Positions 34,226-45,038 are shown, counted from the first letter of the stretch. The stretch is DNA of 64,000 nucleotides from Cellulomonas triticagri (GCF_003696205.1 NZ_RFFI01000004.1:1-64000); one strand, 5' to 3'. Notes: a model not told the origin generated them from the sequence alone. Translations and numbers: made by a program.

Positions 34226-34624
34226 TTACCAGACGTAGGCGAGGACTTCCCCACCCACGCCCTTCTTGGAGGCCTGCTTGTCGGTCAGGAGGCCGGAGGA
34301 CGTGGACAGGATCGCCACGCCCAGGCCGCCGAGGACCTTCGGCAGGTTGGTGGACTTCGCGTACACCCGGAGGCCGGGCTTCGACACGCGCTTGATGCCG
34401 GCGAGCGCACGCTCGCGGCTCGGGCCGTACTTCAGCTCGACCACGAGGTTCTTGCCCACGCGGGCGTCCTCGACGGTCCAGCCGGAGATGTACCCCTCGG
34501 CCTGCAGGATCTCCGCGATGTGCGACTTCAGCTTCGAGTACGGGATGGACACCGTGTCGTGGTGCGCCGAGTTCGCGTTGCGCAGACGCGTCAGGAAGTC
34601 TGCGATCGGGTCGGTCATCGTCAT
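34226..34624 (-). CDS. rpsH: 30S ribosomal protein S8
   Basis: A 132-residue S8: [19 protein letters not shown] at the N-terminus and a C-terminal [20 protein letters not shown]. In enteric bacteria S8 represses the spc operon; whether it does so here cannot be seen. The second ATG (34618) is an equally possible start. Confidence 0.97.
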   Translation of the reverse strand: MTMTDPIADFLTRLRNANSAHHDTVSIPYSKLKSHIAEILQAEGYISGWTVEDARVGKNLVVELKYGPSRERALAGIKRVSKPGLRVYAKSTNLPKVLGGLGVAILSTSSGLLTDKQASKKGVGGEVLAYVW

Positions 34625-34706
34625 GGGGGCTATCGCCCTTCCTCGCCGCGGTTTCCGCGGCGGCCGCCCTCACGGGACGGTCCGCCGCGGACCTTCGACG
34701 TCGTTG

Positions 34707-34892
34707 TTACCAGCTGCTCTTGGTCACACCGGGGAGCTGACCCGCGTGGGCCATCTCCCGCACGCAGATGCGGCACAGGCCGAACTTGCGGTACACGGAG
34801 TGCGGACGGCCGCACCGCTGGCACCGGGTGTAGGCCCGCACGGCGAACTTCTGCTTGCCCGCGGCCTTGTTGATCAGGGCGGTCTTCGCCAT
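34707..34892 (-). CDS. rpsN: 30S ribosomal protein S14, type Z
   Basis: A 61-residue zinc-binding S14. Cys24, Cys27, Cys40 and Cys43 (CQRCG and CRIC) form the zinc site and distinguish it from the longer zinc-free paralogue. [20 protein letters not shown] is typical. It follows rplE by 1 bp. Some actinobacteria carry a second zinc-free copy elsewhere for zinc starvation. Confidence 0.98.
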   Translation of the reverse strand: MAKTALINKAAGKQKFAVRAYTRCQRCGRPHSVYRKFGLCRICVREMAHAGQLPGVTKSSW

Positions 34893-34893
34893 G

Positions 34894-35472
34894 TCAGTTG
34901 TCCTCCTTGAACGGGAAGCCCAGGTGCTTCAGCAGCGCCCGGCCCTCCGCGTCGGTGGTGGCGGTGGTGACCACCGTGATGTCCATGCCGCGGACACGGT
35001 CGATCTTGTCCTGGTCGATCTCGTGGAACATCGACTGCTCGGTCAGACCGAAGGTGTAGTTGCCGTGGCCGTCGAACTGCTTCGCCGACAGGCCGCGGAA
35101 GTCGCGGATGCGGGGAAGGGCCGTCGACAGCAGGCGGTCCAGGAACTCCCAGGCACGGTCGCCGCGCAGCGTGACGTGCGCGCCGATCGGCATGCCCTCG
35201 CGCAGCTTGAACTGCGCGATGGACTTGCGGGCCTTGGTGACCTGCGGCTTCTGGCCGGTGATGTGCTGGAGGTCGCGGATCGCGCCCTCGATCAGCTTCG
35301 AGTCCTTGGCGGCGTCACCGACACCCATGTTCACGACGACCTTCACCAGGCGCGCGACCTGGTTGATGTTCTCGTGCGCGAACTCGGTGTGCAGAGCGCC
35401 GCGGATCTCCTCGTTGTACCGCGTCTTCAGGCGCGGCACCGGGTAGGCCCGGGTGGTCTCGTCGACGGTCAT
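34894..35472 (-). CDS. rplE: 50S ribosomal protein L5
   Basis: A 192-residue L5 that binds 5S r[36 protein letters not shown] and [20 protein letters not shown] are clear family segments. The ATG overlaps the rplX stop by one base, so coupling is likely. Confidence 0.98.
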   Translation of the reverse strand: MTVDETTRAYPVPRLKTRYNEEIRGALHTEFAHENINQVARLVKVVVNMGVGDAAKDSKLIEGAIRDLQHITGQKPQVTKARKSIAQFKLREGMPIGAHVTLRGDRAWEFLDRLLSTALPRIRDFRGLSAKQFDGHGNYTFGLTEQSMFHEIDQDKIDRVRGMDITVVTTATTDAEGRALLKHLGFPFKEDN

Positions 35473-35819
35473 CAGATGTCCTTACCGGAACGCTTGGCGA
35501 CGCGGACCCGCACGGAGCGGGTCCGGCCGTCGCGCTCGACCTGCTCGGTGCGGTAGCCGACCCGGGTACCACGCTTGGTCTCCGGGTCCACCAGCATCAC
35601 GTTGCTGATGTGGATGGGCGCCTCGACCGTCTCGATGCCACCGGTGCGGGAGCCACGGGTGCTCTGGCCGACCTTGGTGTGCTTCGTGACGCGGTGGATG
35701 CCCTCGACCAGGACGCGGTCGCGGTCCGTGAGGACCTCGAGGACGCGCCCCTGCTTGCCCCGGTCCTTGCGGGAGCCGGAGATGACGACGACGAGGTCGC
35801 CCTTCTTGATCTTCGCCAT
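35472..35819 (-). CDS. rplX: 50S ribosomal protein L24
   Basis: A 115-residue assembly initiator. The KOW motif [20 protein letters not shown] is at the N-terminus, then [14 protein letters not shown] and [20 protein letters not shown]. It begins 2 bp after rplN. Confidence 0.98.
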   Translation of the reverse strand: MAKIKKGDLVVVISGSRKDRGKQGRVLEVLTDRDRVLVEGIHRVTKHTKVGQSTRGSRTGGIETVEAPIHISNVMLVDPETKRGTRVGYRTEQVERDGRTRSVRVRVAKRSGKDI

Positions 35820-35821
35820 GG

Positions 35822-36190
35822 TCAGAGCACCTCCGGCGCCAGCGAGATGATCTTCATGAACTTCTTGTCGCGCAGCTCGCGGCCCACGGGGCCGAAGATG
35901 CGCGTGCCACGGGGCTCGCCGTCGTTCTTGAGGATCACCGCGGCGTTCTCGTCGAACTTGATGTACGAGCCGTCCACGCGCCGGCGCTCCTTGCGGGTGC
36001 GCACGACGACCGCCTTGACGACGTCGCCCTTCTTGACGTTGCCGCCGGGGATCGCGTCCTTGACGGTGGCGACGATGGTGTCACCGATACCGGCGTAGCG
36101 ACGGCCCGAGCCACCGAGAACGCGGATGCAGAGGATCTCCTTGGCACCCGTGTTGTCGGCGACACGAAGTCGCGACTCCTGCTGAATCAT
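35822..36190 (-). CDS. rplN: 50S ribosomal protein L14
   Basis: A 122-residue L14: [40 protein letters not shown] and a C-terminal [16 protein letters not shown]. In classic operon maps it begins the spc operon; here an 80-bp gap with a small hairpin separates it from rpsQ. Confidence 0.98.
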   Translation of the reverse strand: MIQQESRLRVADNTGAKEILCIRVLGGSGRRYAGIGDTIVATVKDAIPGGNVKKGDVVKAVVVRTRKERRRVDGSYIKFDENAAVILKNDGEPRGTRIFGPVGRELRDKKFMKIISLAPEVL

Positions 36191-36217
36191 CTACAGAACT
36201 CCTGTCGTCTGCCGGTT

Positions 36218-36234
36218 CTCGCACGAGGTGCGAG
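36218..36234 (-). other. Small hairpin in the rpsQ-rplN gap
   Basis: CTCGCAC (36218-36224) and GTGCGAG (36228-36234) around a 3-nt loop in the 80-bp S10/spc junction. It may mark a processing or regulatory point; no promoter was clearly seen. Confidence 0.35.
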
Positions 36235-36270
36235 CCTGGCCGAACGGATAAGTGGTGAGGAGGGCGCGGA

Positions 36271-36564
36271 CTACTTCGCCTTCTCGAGGATCTCCACCAC
36301 GCGCCACCGCTTGGTCGCGGACAGCGGGCGGGTCTCCATGATGAGGACCAGGTCGCCGACACCGGCGTTGCCGGCCTCGTCGTGCGCCTTGACCTTGCTC
36401 GTGCGCCGGATGACCTTGCCGTAGAGCGGGTGCTTGACCCGGTCCTCGACCTCGACCACGACGGTCTTCTGCATCTTGTCGCTGACCACGTAGCCCCGAC
36501 GCGTCTTGCGGTAGGCGCGAGCCTCCGCGACGGCGGTGGTGGTCTCGTTGGTGTTCTCAGTCAT
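36271..36564 (-). CDS. rpsQ: 30S ribosomal protein S17
   Basis: A 97-residue S17. [20 protein letters not shown], the basic [20 protein letters not shown] and [20 protein letters not shown] are typical. ATG 36564, with GAGGG 5 nt upstream, is preferred to the in-frame GTG at 36576, which overlaps rpmC by 4 bp. Confidence 0.96.
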   Translation of the reverse strand: MTENTNETTTAVAEARAYRKTRRGYVVSDKMQKTVVVEVEDRVKHPLYGKVIRRTSKVKAHDEAGNAGVGDLVLIMETRPLSATKRWRVVEILEKAK

Positions 36565-36572
36565 CGAGTCCC

Positions 36573-36812
36573 TCACTCGCTCGCGCTGGGCGCGGTCCGG
36601 ATGCCGAGCTCGCGCTCACGCAGGATCGTGTAGATCCGCGCGATGTCGCGACGCACGGCCTTCAGGCGGCCGTGGCTCTCGAGCTGACCGGTGGCCGACT
36701 GGAAGCGCAGGTTGAACAGCTCCTCCTTGGCCTTCTTCAGCTCGGCCACGAGGCGCTCGTCGTCGAAGGCGTCCAGCTCGGTGGGAGCCAGGTCCTTGGT
36801 GCCGATAGCCAT
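36573..36812 (-). CDS. rpmC: 50S ribosomal protein L29
   Basis: A 79-residue L29 at the polypeptide exit tunnel. [20 protein letters not shown] and a [18 protein letters not shown] helix are diagnostic. The ATG shares one base with the rplP stop. Confidence 0.97.
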   Translation of the reverse strand: MAIGTKDLAPTELDAFDDERLVAELKKAKEELFNLRFQSATGQLESHGRLKAVRRDIARIYTILRERELGIRTAPSASE

Positions 36813-37228
36813 CAGTTACCACCCTCGCGAACCACAAAACGGGTCTTCATCGGGAGCTTGTGCTGCGCGCGGCGCATGGCCTCGCGAGCCAGGGGCTCCG
36901 GGACGCCGGCGAGCTCGAACATCACTCGGCCGGGCTTGACGTTGGCGATCCACCACTCCGGCGAACCCTTACCGGAACCCATGCGGGTCTCGGCAGGCTT
37001 CTTGGTGAGCGGACGGTCCGGGTAGATGTTGATCCAGACCTTGCCGCCACGCTTGATGTGGCGGGTCATCGCGATACGAGCAGCCTCGATCTGGCGGTTC
37101 GTGACGTACGCCGGCTCCAGGGCCTGGATGCCGAACTCGCCGAACGAGATCGCGGTGCCACCGGTCGCGGCGCCGGAGCGCCCCGGGTGGTGCTGCTTGC
37201 GGTGCTTCAGCCTGCGCGGGATCAGCAC
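36812..37228 (-). CDS. rplP: 50S ribosomal protein L16
   Basis: A 138-residue L16: [39 protein letters not shown], and [20 protein letters not shown] at the A-site-facing loop. It starts 3 bp after rpsC. Confidence 0.98.
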   Translation of the reverse strand: MLIPRRLKHRKQHHPGRSGAATGGTAISFGEFGIQALEPAYVTNRQIEAARIAMTRHIKRGGKVWINIYPDRPLTKKPAETRMGSGKGSPEWWIANVKPGRVMFELAGVPEPLAREAMRRAQHKLPMKTRFVVREGGN

Positions 37229-37231
37229 GGC

Positions 37232-38071
37232 TCAGGCCTCCGTTCCGGTCTCAGGAGCCGACGTCTCCGCAGCGGCAGCAGCCGGGGCGGCCTCGGCCGC
37301 GGGGGCCTCGGTGCGCTCGGTGCGACGGCCGCCGCCACGGGGGCCACGGTCGCCGCCGCGGTCGCCACGGTCACCGCGGGGGCCGCGGTTCTGCCGGGGC
37401 GCCTGCGTCGCCTGCTCGCGAGCGAAGTCGCGCTCGGTCATGTCGCCCTTGTAGACCCAGACCTTCACGCCGATGCGGCCGAAGGTCGTGCGGGCCTCGA
37501 AGAAGCCGTAGTCGATGTTCGCGCGGAGCGTGTGCAGGGGCACGCGGCCCTCGCGGTAGAACTCCGTGCGGCTCATCTCCGCGCCACCGAGGCGGCCGGA
37601 GACCTGCACGCGGATGCCCTTGGCGCCGGCGCGCTGCGCGGACTGCATGCCCTTGCGCATCGCACGACGGAAGGACACACGGCTCGCCAGCTGCTCGGCG
37701 ATGCCCTGGGCGACCAGCTGGGCCTCGATCTCGGCGTTCTTGACCTCGAGGATGTTCAGCTGGACCTGCTTGCCCGTGAGCTTCTCGAGCTCGCCGCGGA
37801 TGCGGTCCGCCTCGGCGCCGCGGCGACCGATGACGATGCCCGGGCGCGCGGTGTGGATGTCGACGCGGACGCGGTCACGCGTGCGCTCGATCTCCACCTT
37901 CGCGATGCCCGCGCGCTCCAGGCCCGTGGCCATGAGCTTGCGGATCTGCACGTCCTCGCGGACGTAGTCCCGGTACCGCTGACCCGGCTTGGTCGAGTCG
38001 GCGAACCACCGCGAACGGTGGTCGGTCGTGATGCCCAGGCGGTACCCGAGCGGGTTGACCTTCTGTCCCAC
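37232..38071 (-). CDS. rpsC: 30S ribosomal protein S3
   Basis: A 279-residue S3 with the KH domain ([20 protein letters not shown]) and a C-terminal domain containing [20 protein letters not shown]. From about residue 222 the tail is Arg/Gly/Asp-rich (RGG-like) and then Ala/Glu/Thr-rich, roughly 55 residues beyond the E. coli length, as in other actinobacteria. It starts 2 bp after rplV. Confidence 0.97.
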   Translation of the reverse strand: MGQKVNPLGYRLGITTDHRSRWFADSTKPGQRYRDYVREDVQIRKLMATGLERAGIAKVEIERTRDRVRVDIHTARPGIVIGRRGAEADRIRGELEKLTGKQVQLNILEVKNAEIEAQLVAQGIAEQLASRVSFRRAMRKGMQSAQRAGAKGIRVQVSGRLGGAEMSRTEFYREGRVPLHTLRANIDYGFFEARTTFGRIGVKVWVYKGDMTERDFAREQATQAPRQNRGPRGDRGDRGGDRGPRGGGRRTERTEAPAAEAAPAAAAAETSAPETGTEA

Positions 38072-38073
38072 TG

Positions 38074-38439
38074 TCAGGCCCTTCCCTTCGTCTCACGCTC
38101 AGCGATGACCACGGTGATGTGGCTCGTCCGCTTGAGGATCTGGCTCGCACGGCCCTGCGCCCGGGGGCGGAACCGCTTGAGCGTCGGGCCCTCGTCCACG
38201 TACGCCTCCGCGACGTAGAGGTTGCCCTCGTCGAAGCGCTCGCCGGCACGCTTGGCGCCCTCACGGGCGTTGGCGATCGCGGACTCGACGACCTTGAGGA
38301 CCGTCTCGCCCGCGGCCTGCGGCGCGAACTTCAGCGTCGACACGGCCTCGCCGGCCTGCTTGCCACGGATGAGGTCCACGACGCGCCGGGCCTTCTGGGG
38401 CGTGACGCGGACGAACCGCGCCTTCGCCTTGGCTTCCAT
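38074..38439 (-). CDS. rplV: 50S ribosomal protein L22
   Basis: A 121-residue L22 lining the exit tunnel. [20 protein letters not shown] and [20 protein letters not shown] are conserved; the tunnel-loop residues look standard. AAGAAGGCAGGACAGCA precedes the ATG. Confidence 0.98.
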   Translation of the reverse strand: MEAKAKARFVRVTPQKARRVVDLIRGKQAGEAVSTLKFAPQAAGETVLKVVESAIANAREGAKRAGERFDEGNLYVAEAYVDEGPTLKRFRPRAQGRASQILKRTSHITVVIAERETKGRA

Positions 38440-38495
38440 TGCTGTCCTGCCTTCTTGTCTCTGCCGTCAGGGCAGTCGCTCTGCTGACCCGGGGG

Positions 38496-38777
38496 TCAGC
38501 GGCGACGGCCCTTCCGGTCGTCCTTCTCGTGGCCGCGGAACGTCCGCGTCGGAGCGAACTCGCCGAGCTTGTGCCCGACCATCGACTCCGTGACGAACAC
38601 CGGCGTGTGCTTGCGACCGTCGTGCACCGCGAACGTGTGACCCAGGAAGTCGGGCGTGATCATCGATCGGCGCGACCAGGTCTTGATGACGTTCTTGGAG
38701 CCGGCCGCGTTCTGCGCGTCGACCTTCTTCTGCAGGTGCCCGTCGACGAAGGGCCCCTTCTTGAGGCTGCGAGGCAT
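38496..38777 (-). CDS. rpsS: 30S ribosomal protein S19
   Basis: A 93-residue S19: [19 protein letters not shown], then [20 protein letters not shown] and a C-terminal [16 protein letters not shown]. Full length, 15 bp after rplB. Confidence 0.98.
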   Translation of the reverse strand: MPRSLKKGPFVDGHLQKKVDAQNAAGSKNVIKTWSRRSMITPDFLGHTFAVHDGRKHTPVFVTESMVGHKLGEFAPTRTFRGHEKDDRKGRRR

Positions 38778-38792
38778 TCTCCCGGCTCCCTA

Positions 38793-39629
<837 letters not shown>

Positions 39630-39662
39630 GGGGATCTGTCCTCAATCTGCTCTCGGGCCCGG

Positions 39663-39965
39663 TCAGCCGACCGGTCCGCCGAAGATGTCGATCGTGCCCT
39701 CGCGGAGGGTGACGACCGCGCGCTTCGTGTCCTTGCGCTTGCCGAGGCCAGCACGAGTCCGCCGGGACTTGCCCTTGCGGTTGATCGTGTTGACGGAGTC
39801 GACCTTCACGGAGAAGACCTGCTCGACCGCGATCTTGATCTCGGTCTTGTTGGCCCGCGGGTCGACGATGAAGGTGTACTTGCCCTCGTCGAGCAGGCCG
39901 TAGCTCTTCTCGGAGACGACCGGCGCGATCAGGATGTCGCGGGGGTCCTTGGCGACGGTGGTCAC
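39663..39965 (-). CDS. rplW: 50S ribosomal protein L23
   Basis: A 100-residue L23 at the tunnel exit, docking site for SRP and trigger factor. [20 protein letters not shown] and [19 protein letters not shown] are typical. The GTG at 39965 overlaps the rplD stop as GTGA; the longer in-frame reading to 40154 lies inside rplD and is rejected. Confidence 0.97.
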   Translation of the reverse strand: MTTVAKDPRDILIAPVVSEKSYGLLDEGKYTFIVDPRANKTEIKIAVEQVFSVKVDSVNTINRKGKSRRTRAGLGKRKDTKRAVVTLREGTIDIFGGPVG

Positions 39966-40654
39966 TTGGCGTCCTCCTCGGCCTCGGACGACGTCGCGAC
40001 GGCGCTGGCGCCGCGGCCCTTGGTGGGACCGGCGAGGAACGTGTCGAGCGCGCCCTGGGTGAACACGACGTCGTCGGAGACGAGCACGTCGTAGGTGTTG
40101 AGCTGGTCGGCGACGAGCAGGTGGACCCGCTCGACGTTCCGCAGCGACTTCCACGCCAGCTCGTCGTCCCGCTCCACGACCACGAGGACGTGCTTGCGGC
40201 CGGACAGCTGGTCCAGGACCGCGAGGGCGGCCTTGGTCGACGGGGCCTCGTTGATGCCGAAGCCGGTCACGACGTGGACGCGGCCGGCACGCGCGCGGTC
40301 CGAGAGAGCACCGCGGAGCGCCGCGGCCTTCATCTTCTTCGGGGTCCGCTGCGTGTAGTCGCGGGGGGTCGGGCCGTGGACGGTGCCACCGCCGGCGAAC
40401 TGCGGCGCACGGGTCGAGCCCTGACGGGCGCGGCCGGTGCCCTTCTGCTTGTACGGCTTCTTGCCGCCACCACGGACCTCGCCACGGGTCTTCGTGTCGT
40501 GGGTGCCCTGGCGCGCCGCGGCGCGCTGCGCCACGACGACCTGGTGGATCAGCGGGATGTTCGTCTGCGCGTCGAACACCTCACCGGGCAGGTCGGCCGT
40601 GCCGGCCTTCTTGCCCGTGGTGTCGACGACGTCGACGGTCAGCGTCTCGGACAT
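39962..40654 (-). CDS. rplD: 50S ribosomal protein L4
   Basis: A 230-residue L4 whose loop reaches the exit tunnel: [20 protein letters not shown] and [20 protein letters not shown]. The start is 4 bp after rplC. The last 12 residues (SSEAEEDAK type) are acidic. In E. coli L4 also represses the S10 operon; no such site was identified here. Confidence 0.97.
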   Translation of the reverse strand: MSETLTVDVVDTTGKKAGTADLPGEVFDAQTNIPLIHQVVVAQRAAARQGTHDTKTRGEVRGGGKKPYKQKGTGRARQGSTRAPQFAGGGTVHGPTPRDYTQRTPKKMKAAALRGALSDRARAGRVHVVTGFGINEAPSTKAALAVLDQLSGRKHVLVVVERDDELAWKSLRNVERVHLLVADQLNTYDVLVSDDVVFTQGALDTFLAGPTKGRGASAVATSSEAEEDAK

Positions 40655-40658
40655 GGGT

Positions 40659-41318
40659 TCATGCCCCCTTCACTGCGGTACGCACGACGACGATGCCGCG
40701 CTTCGGGCCCGGAACCGCGCCCTTGAGCAGCAGCAGACCCTTCTCGGCGTCGACCGCGTGCACGGTCAGGTTCTGGGTGGTCTGGCGGGCGGCGCCCATG
40801 CGACCGGCCATCCGCAGGCCCTTGAACACGCGCGACGGCGTCGAGGCGCCACCGATCGAGCCCGGCTTGCGGTGGTTGCGGTGCGCACCGTGCGAGGCGC
40901 CGACACCGGAGAACCCGTGGCGCTTCATGACACCGGCGGTGCCCTTGCCCTTGGTGGTGCCGATCACGTCGACCAGCGCGCCGGCCGCGAAGGCCTCCGC
41001 GGTGATCTCCTGGCCGAGCGTGAACTCGGAGGCGTCGGACGTGCGGATCTCGGCCACGTGCCGGCGGGGGGTGACCCCGGCCTTCTCGAAGTGGCCCTTC
41101 AGCGGCTTCGTGACCTTGCGCGGGTCCACCTGGCCGTAGGCCAGCTGCACCGCGGCGTAGCCGTCGGCCTCAGCGGAGCGCACCTGGGTCACGACGTTGG
41201 TGCCGACAGCGACCACGGTGACGGGGACGAGACGGCCGTCGGCGTCCCAGACCTGCGTCATACCGAGCTTCGTGCCGAGCACCGCCGTGACGGGGCGCGC
41301 GTTCTGCTGGGTAACCAT
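40659..41318 (-). CDS. rplC: 50S ribosomal protein L3
   Basis: A 219-residue L3: [40 protein letters not shown] and the peptidyl-transferase loop [20 protein letters not shown]. It starts 22 bp after rpsJ. Confidence 0.98.
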   Translation of the reverse strand: MVTQQNARPVTAVLGTKLGMTQVWDADGRLVPVTVVAVGTNVVTQVRSAEADGYAAVQLAYGQVDPRKVTKPLKGHFEKAGVTPRRHVAEIRTSDASEFTLGQEITAEAFAAGALVDVIGTTKGKGTAGVMKRHGFSGVGASHGAHRNHRKPGSIGGASTPSRVFKGLRMAGRMGAARQTTQNLTVHAVDAEKGLLLLKGAVPGPKRGIVVVRTAVKGA

Positions 41319-41340
41319 GAAGATCAGTTCCTTCCCAGCG

Positions 41341-41649
41341 TCAGAGCTTGATCTCGATGTTCACGTCGGCGGGCAGGTCGAGACGCATGAGCGAGTCGAC
41401 CGCCTTCGGCGTGGGATCGATGATGTCGATGAGCCGCTTGTGCGTGCGCATCTCGAAGTGCTCGCGGCTGTCCTTGTACTTGTGGGGCGACCGGATGACG
41501 ACGAAGACGTTCTTCTCCGTCGGGAGCGGCACCGGGCCCACGACCGTCGCACCAGCGCGGCTCACCGTGTCGACGATCTTGCGCGCCGAGCTGTCGATGA
41601 CCTCGTGGTCGTAGGACTTGAGCCGGATGCGGATCTTCTGTCCCGCCAT
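41341..41649 (-). CDS. rpsJ: 30S ribosomal protein S10
   Basis: A 102-residue S10 (NusE), also a partner of NusB/NusG in antitermination. [40 protein letters not shown] and the C-terminal [11 protein letters not shown] are standard. The ATG at 41649 is chosen by homology; the long in-frame extension to 41952 is untranslated leader. First gene of the S10-spc cluster. Confidence 0.98.
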   Translation of the reverse strand: MAGQKIRIRLKSYDHEVIDSSARKIVDTVSRAGATVVGPVPLPTEKNVFVVIRSPHKYKDSREHFEMRTHKRLIDIIDPTPKAVDSLMRLDLPADVNIEIKL

Positions 41650-41907
41650 GGCGTCGTCTTCTTCTCTCTCTTCGAACTGCAGGGGTCCGACCCCCGCGCT
41701 CGGGCGTGTCGCGTTTTGCGACGTACCTTCACGCCGGTCCTCCGCCGGTGCGCGGGGCGCGGTGGCGGGGACGAGGTCGTTGGTGGTGAGCGATCCCGAC
41801 GCCGGGTGACCCCGGGCTGGAGCTGGGCTCGCAACGCGTCCCTGCCCGGTCGACCCGGGGTCCTGAGCGCACGCGCGCAGGCACCCCCGTCGTCGGGCAA
41901 CTTGTCT
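41650..41907 (-). promoter_or_regulatory. rpsJ (S10 operon) mRNA leader
   Basis: About 250 nt of untranslated leader if the promoter at 41908-41937 is right. It contains a small hairpin GTCGC/GCGAC (41708-41712 and 41718-41722). No gene is seen here. Its length leaves room for autogenous control. Confidence 0.4.
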
Positions 41908-41937
41908 AGTGTGCCAGGGCCGGGCCGAAAGGTCCAA
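41908..41937 (-). promoter_or_regulatory. Candidate S10 operon promoter
   Basis: Minus strand -35 TTGGAC (41932-41937), an 18-bp spacer and -10 CACACT (41908-41913), overlapping an alternative TAGACA. It lies in the divergent gap to the DUF485 gene. Confidence 0.45.
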
Positions 41938-42103
41938 CCGGACCTGCGTCACACCCGCGTGATCACGCGGCGGAGGGCCCCCACCATCCTCCCCCGCGGA
42001 CCGCCCGCGCGCCAGGTACGGGTTGCGGACCCGTGGGGGTGCCCGTCAGGGTCGTGCGCAGGGACCCGCGAGGGGGCGGGTCCACGACGGAAGGGCGACG
42101 ACG

Positions 42104-42463
42104 ATGTCGCAGCACCCCGATCCCGAACCCCGGCGCGCACCCGGACCCGAGCCCGACCCGGTCGACTGGGAGCAGGTCCAGGCGTCCGCCGAGTTCACCG
42201 ACCTGCGCCGCCGGTTCCGGCGGTTCGCGTTCCCCATGACCGCGGCGTTCCTCGCCTGGTACCTGCTGTACGTCCTGCTCTCGACCTACGCGGTCGACCT
42301 CATGGCCAGGCCCGTCGTGGGCGCGCTCAACGTCGGCCTCCTGCTCGGCCTCGGCCAGTTCGCCTCGACGTTCCTCATCACCTGGCTGTACGTCCGGCAC
42401 GCCGACCGGCGGCTCGACCCGCCCGCCGAGGCGCTGCGGCACGGGCTGGAGGGCAGGGCCTGA
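42104..42463 (+). CDS. DUF485 membrane protein, symporter partner
   Basis: A 119-residue protein with two predicted transmembrane helices: FPMTAAFLAWYLLYVLLSTY and GLGQFASTFLITWLYVRHAD. It belongs to the DUF485 (YjcH) family, almost always encoded just before the ActP acetate symporter, as here. GGAAGGG lies 9 nt upstream of the ATG. Its stop overlaps the symporter ATG (TGATG). Role in ActP assembly or regulation is inferred from linkage. Confidence 0.88.
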   Translation: MSQHPDPEPRRAPGPEPDPVDWEQVQASAEFTDLRRRFRRFAFPMTAAFLAWYLLYVLLSTYAVDLMARPVVGALNVGLLLGLGQFASTFLITWLYVRHADRRLDPPAEALRHGLEGRA

Positions 42464-44045
42464 TGGACGTCGGCAACGCCTGGGTCAACATCGCCATCTT
42501 CGCGGCGTTCGTCGTCGTCACGCTCGTCATCGTCGTCCGGGTCTCCCGGGGTCCGCGCGAGGCCGGGGACTTCTACCACGGCGGCCGCGCCTTCTCCGGG
42601 CGGCAGAACGGCATCGCCATCGCCGGCGACTACCTGTCCGCCGCGTCGTTCCTCGGCATCGTCGGCGCCGTCGCCGTCTACGGGTACGACGGGCTGCTCT
42701 ACTCCATCGGGTTCCTCGTCGCGTGGCTCGTCGCGCTGCTGCTCGTCGCGGAGCCGCTGCGGAACACCGGCAAGTACACGATGGCCGACGTGCTGTCCTT
42801 CCGGATGCGGCAGCGCCCCGTGCGCACCGCCGCCGCGATCTCCACGCTCGCGGTGTCGTTCTTCTACCTGCTCGCGCAGATGGCCGGGGCAGGCGGGCTC
42901 GTCGCGCTGCTGCTCGGGGTGCAGGACCAGTTGGGGCAGTCGCTCGTCATCGCCGTCGTCGGCGCGCTCATGATCGTCTACGTGCTCGTCGGCGGGATGA
43001 AGGGCACGACCTGGGTGCAGATCATCAAGGCCGTGCTGCTCATCGTCGGCGCCGGGGCGATGACCGTGTGGGTGCTCGTGCTCAACGGCGGCAGCCTGTC
43101 CCGGCTGCTCGAGCGCGCGGCCGCCGACCACCCCGAGGGCAACGCCATCCTCGCGCCGATGCTGCAGTACGGCGGCTCGGAGGCGTCCAAGCTCGGGTTC
43201 ATCTCCCTGGCGCTGGCGCTCTGCTCGGCGCCGCCGGGCTCCCCCACGTGCTCATGCGGTTCTACACGGTGCCCACCGCCAAGGAGGCCCGGCGGTCCGT
43301 CACCTGGGCGATCGGGCTGATCGGGGCGTTCTACCTGTTCACGCTCATCCTCGGGTTCGGGGCGGCGTACCTGGTCGGCGTCGACGAGATCCTCGCCGCG
43401 CCCGGCGGGGCCAACTCCGCGGCCCCCGCGCTCGCCTACGAGCTCGGCGGCACGCTGCTGCTCGGGGTCATCGCCGCGGTGGCCTTCGCGACGATCCTCG
43501 CCGTGGTGGCGGGGCTGACCATCACCGCGGCGGCGTCGTTCGCCCACGACGTCTACAACGGCGTCCTGAAGGACGGGAAGGCGAGCCCGGAGAAGGAGGT
43601 GCGCGTCGCCCGGACGACCGCGGTCGTCGTGGGGCTGGTGTCCATCGTCGGCGGCGTGCTCGCCAACGGGCAGAACGTCGCGTTCCTCGTGTCGCTGGCG
43701 TTCGCCATCGCGGCCAGCGCGAACCTGCCGTCCATCCTGCTGTCGCTGTACTGGCGGCGGTTCAGCACCCGGGGCAGCGTGTGGAGCATCTACGGCGGCC
43801 TGGTCTCGGCGCTGGTGCTGATCGTGTTCTCCCCGGTCGTGACGGGCTCGGAGACGGCGATGTTCCCGGGCGCGGACATCGCGTGGTTCCCCCTGTCCAA
43901 CCCCGCGCTGGTCAGCGTCCCGGTCGGCTTCCTGGCCGGCTGGCTAGGCACGATGACCCGCCCCGACGCGGACGCGAGCAAGCAGGCGGAGATGGAGGTC
44001 CGCGCCCTGACGGGCGCGGGCGCCGAGCGCGCGACCCCCCACTGA
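42463..44045 (+). pseudogene. actP: Cation/acetate symporter ActP, frameshifted
   Basis: A solute:sodium symporter family permease, about 527 residues if repaired. Frame 1 runs from MDVGNAWVNIAIFAAF to LGFISLALALC and then becomes nonsense, stopping at 43320. The correct sequence resumes in another frame as LGAAGLPHVLMRFYTVPTAK and continues to the end at 44045. Loss of one base near 43221-43222 explains it: homologous proteins read LALALVLGTAGLPH at this point. All other helices look intact and codon use is normal, so the lesion is recent, a sequencing error, or (less likely) programmed. The gene overlaps the DUF485 stop. Confidence 0.85.
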
Positions 44046-44052
44046 CCACCAG

Positions 44053-44113
44053 GGTGCACGAGACACGTCGCCGGTGCCCTCAGCGCGGGCACCGGCGACG
44101 TGTCTCGTGCACC
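44053..44113. repeat. 27-7-27 palindromic element, copy 1
   Basis: Perfect 27-bp arms (44053-44079 and 44087-44113) with a 7-nt loop. Outer part GGTGCACGAGACACGTC is shared with copies 2 and 3; the inner 10 bp differ but still pair. It lies exactly 7 nt past both convergent stops (actP and the AbiEi-like gene), so it should act as a bidirectional terminator. Confidence 0.9.
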
Positions 44114-44120
44114 GTCGTGG

Positions 44121-45038
44121 TCACGGTGCCGGGCGGAGGCCGGCCGTGGCGAGGCGGGTCGCCAGGCGGGGGGTGTCCAGGGCGTCCGCCCAGGTCCACC
44201 GCACCACCCGTAGGCCCAGCGCACGGATCCTGTCCTCGCGCTGCTTCTCGGCCCAGAGCCGATCCTCGACCGCGCGGCGGTCGGGCACGCCGTCCGTCCG
44301 GTACTTCAGGCGACCGTCGAACTCTCCGACGAGGCCGAGATGCTCCCACCAGAAGTCGACCCGCGCGACGAGGCCGTCGGCGTCACGGAGCTCGTGCTGG
44401 AGCACCGGTGGCGGCACGCCGAGCTCGATCATGCGCGCACGGCTCAGCGACTCCCCCGGCGACTCCGCCTCCGCGCGTGCCTCCGTGACCACCCGACGGG
44501 CGCGGCGCACGCCGGGCTCGCCCCCTGCGGCCTCCGACTCCCGCCGCAGCTCGTCCGGCGTGGCGATGCCGGTACGCAACGCGTGGTCCGCGGCCACGAG
44601 GGCCCCGGCGAACCGGTCGCGGCGGGCCAGGTCGACGACGGTGCGCGCGGCCTCCGTCACGTGCACGCCGCCCTGGAGCACGACGGCGGGCCGACGTGCC
44701 GTCCGGTGCCGGACGACGCCGCGCGACGACCGCACGGTCGAGGACGCCCCGACGAGCACCTCGACGAACTGCGGCCAGGCGCCCAGGCGCGGCAGCCGCC
44801 ACAGGGCGGCCGCGGACGCGTGGCTGAAGACCGCGCGCCGCATCCGCCGGGACGCGGCGACCACTAGGGCGCGGTAGCGGCCGTCGGCGTCCAGCGCCGC
44901 CCACCCGTCCGCGTCCGCGTAGGCCCCGTACCGCACGCGCACGAGCGACCCGGCGTCGCGCGCATCCCGCAGGTCCTCGCCCGAGAGCCCGGTGCGCGGC
45001 TCGTCCTCCGGCGTCAGCACCTGCACGTCCCTGTCCAC
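44121..45038 (-). CDS. AbiEi-like / DUF559-like protein
   Basis: A 305-residue soluble protein. The N-terminal 60 residues (GLSGEDLRDARDAGSLVRVR, then YGAYAD) resemble the winged-helix start of type IV AbiEi antitoxin proteins common in actinobacteria. The C-terminal part, with ARVDFWWEHLGLVGEFDGRL followed by QREDRIRALGLRVVRWTWAD, resembles a Vsr/DUF559 endonuclease-like fold. No AbiEii toxin partner is next to it. GTG 45038 with GAAGGTGG upstream is chosen; the longer reading to 45170 runs through palindrome copy 2. Function unknown; toxin-antitoxin activity is unproven. Confidence 0.7.
   Translation of the reverse strand: MDRDVQVLTPEDEPRTGLSGEDLRDARDAGSLVRVRYGAYADADGWAALDADGRYRALVVAASRRMRRAVFSHASAAALWRLPRLGAWPQFVEVLVGASSTVRSSRGVVRHRTARRPAVVLQGGVHVTEAARTVVDLARRDRFAGALVAADHALRTGIATPDELRRESEAAGGEPGVRRARRVVTEARAEAESPGESLSRARMIELGVPPPVLQHELRDADGLVARVDFWWEHLGLVGEFDGRLKYRTDGVPDRRAVEDRLWAEKQREDRIRALGLRVVRWTWADALDTPRLATRLATAGLRPAP

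Noticed and set aside
43200-43260. Programmed frameshift signal in actP
   Set aside because: No slippery heptamer or downstream structure typical of programmed sites was seen; loss of one base is the simpler explanation.
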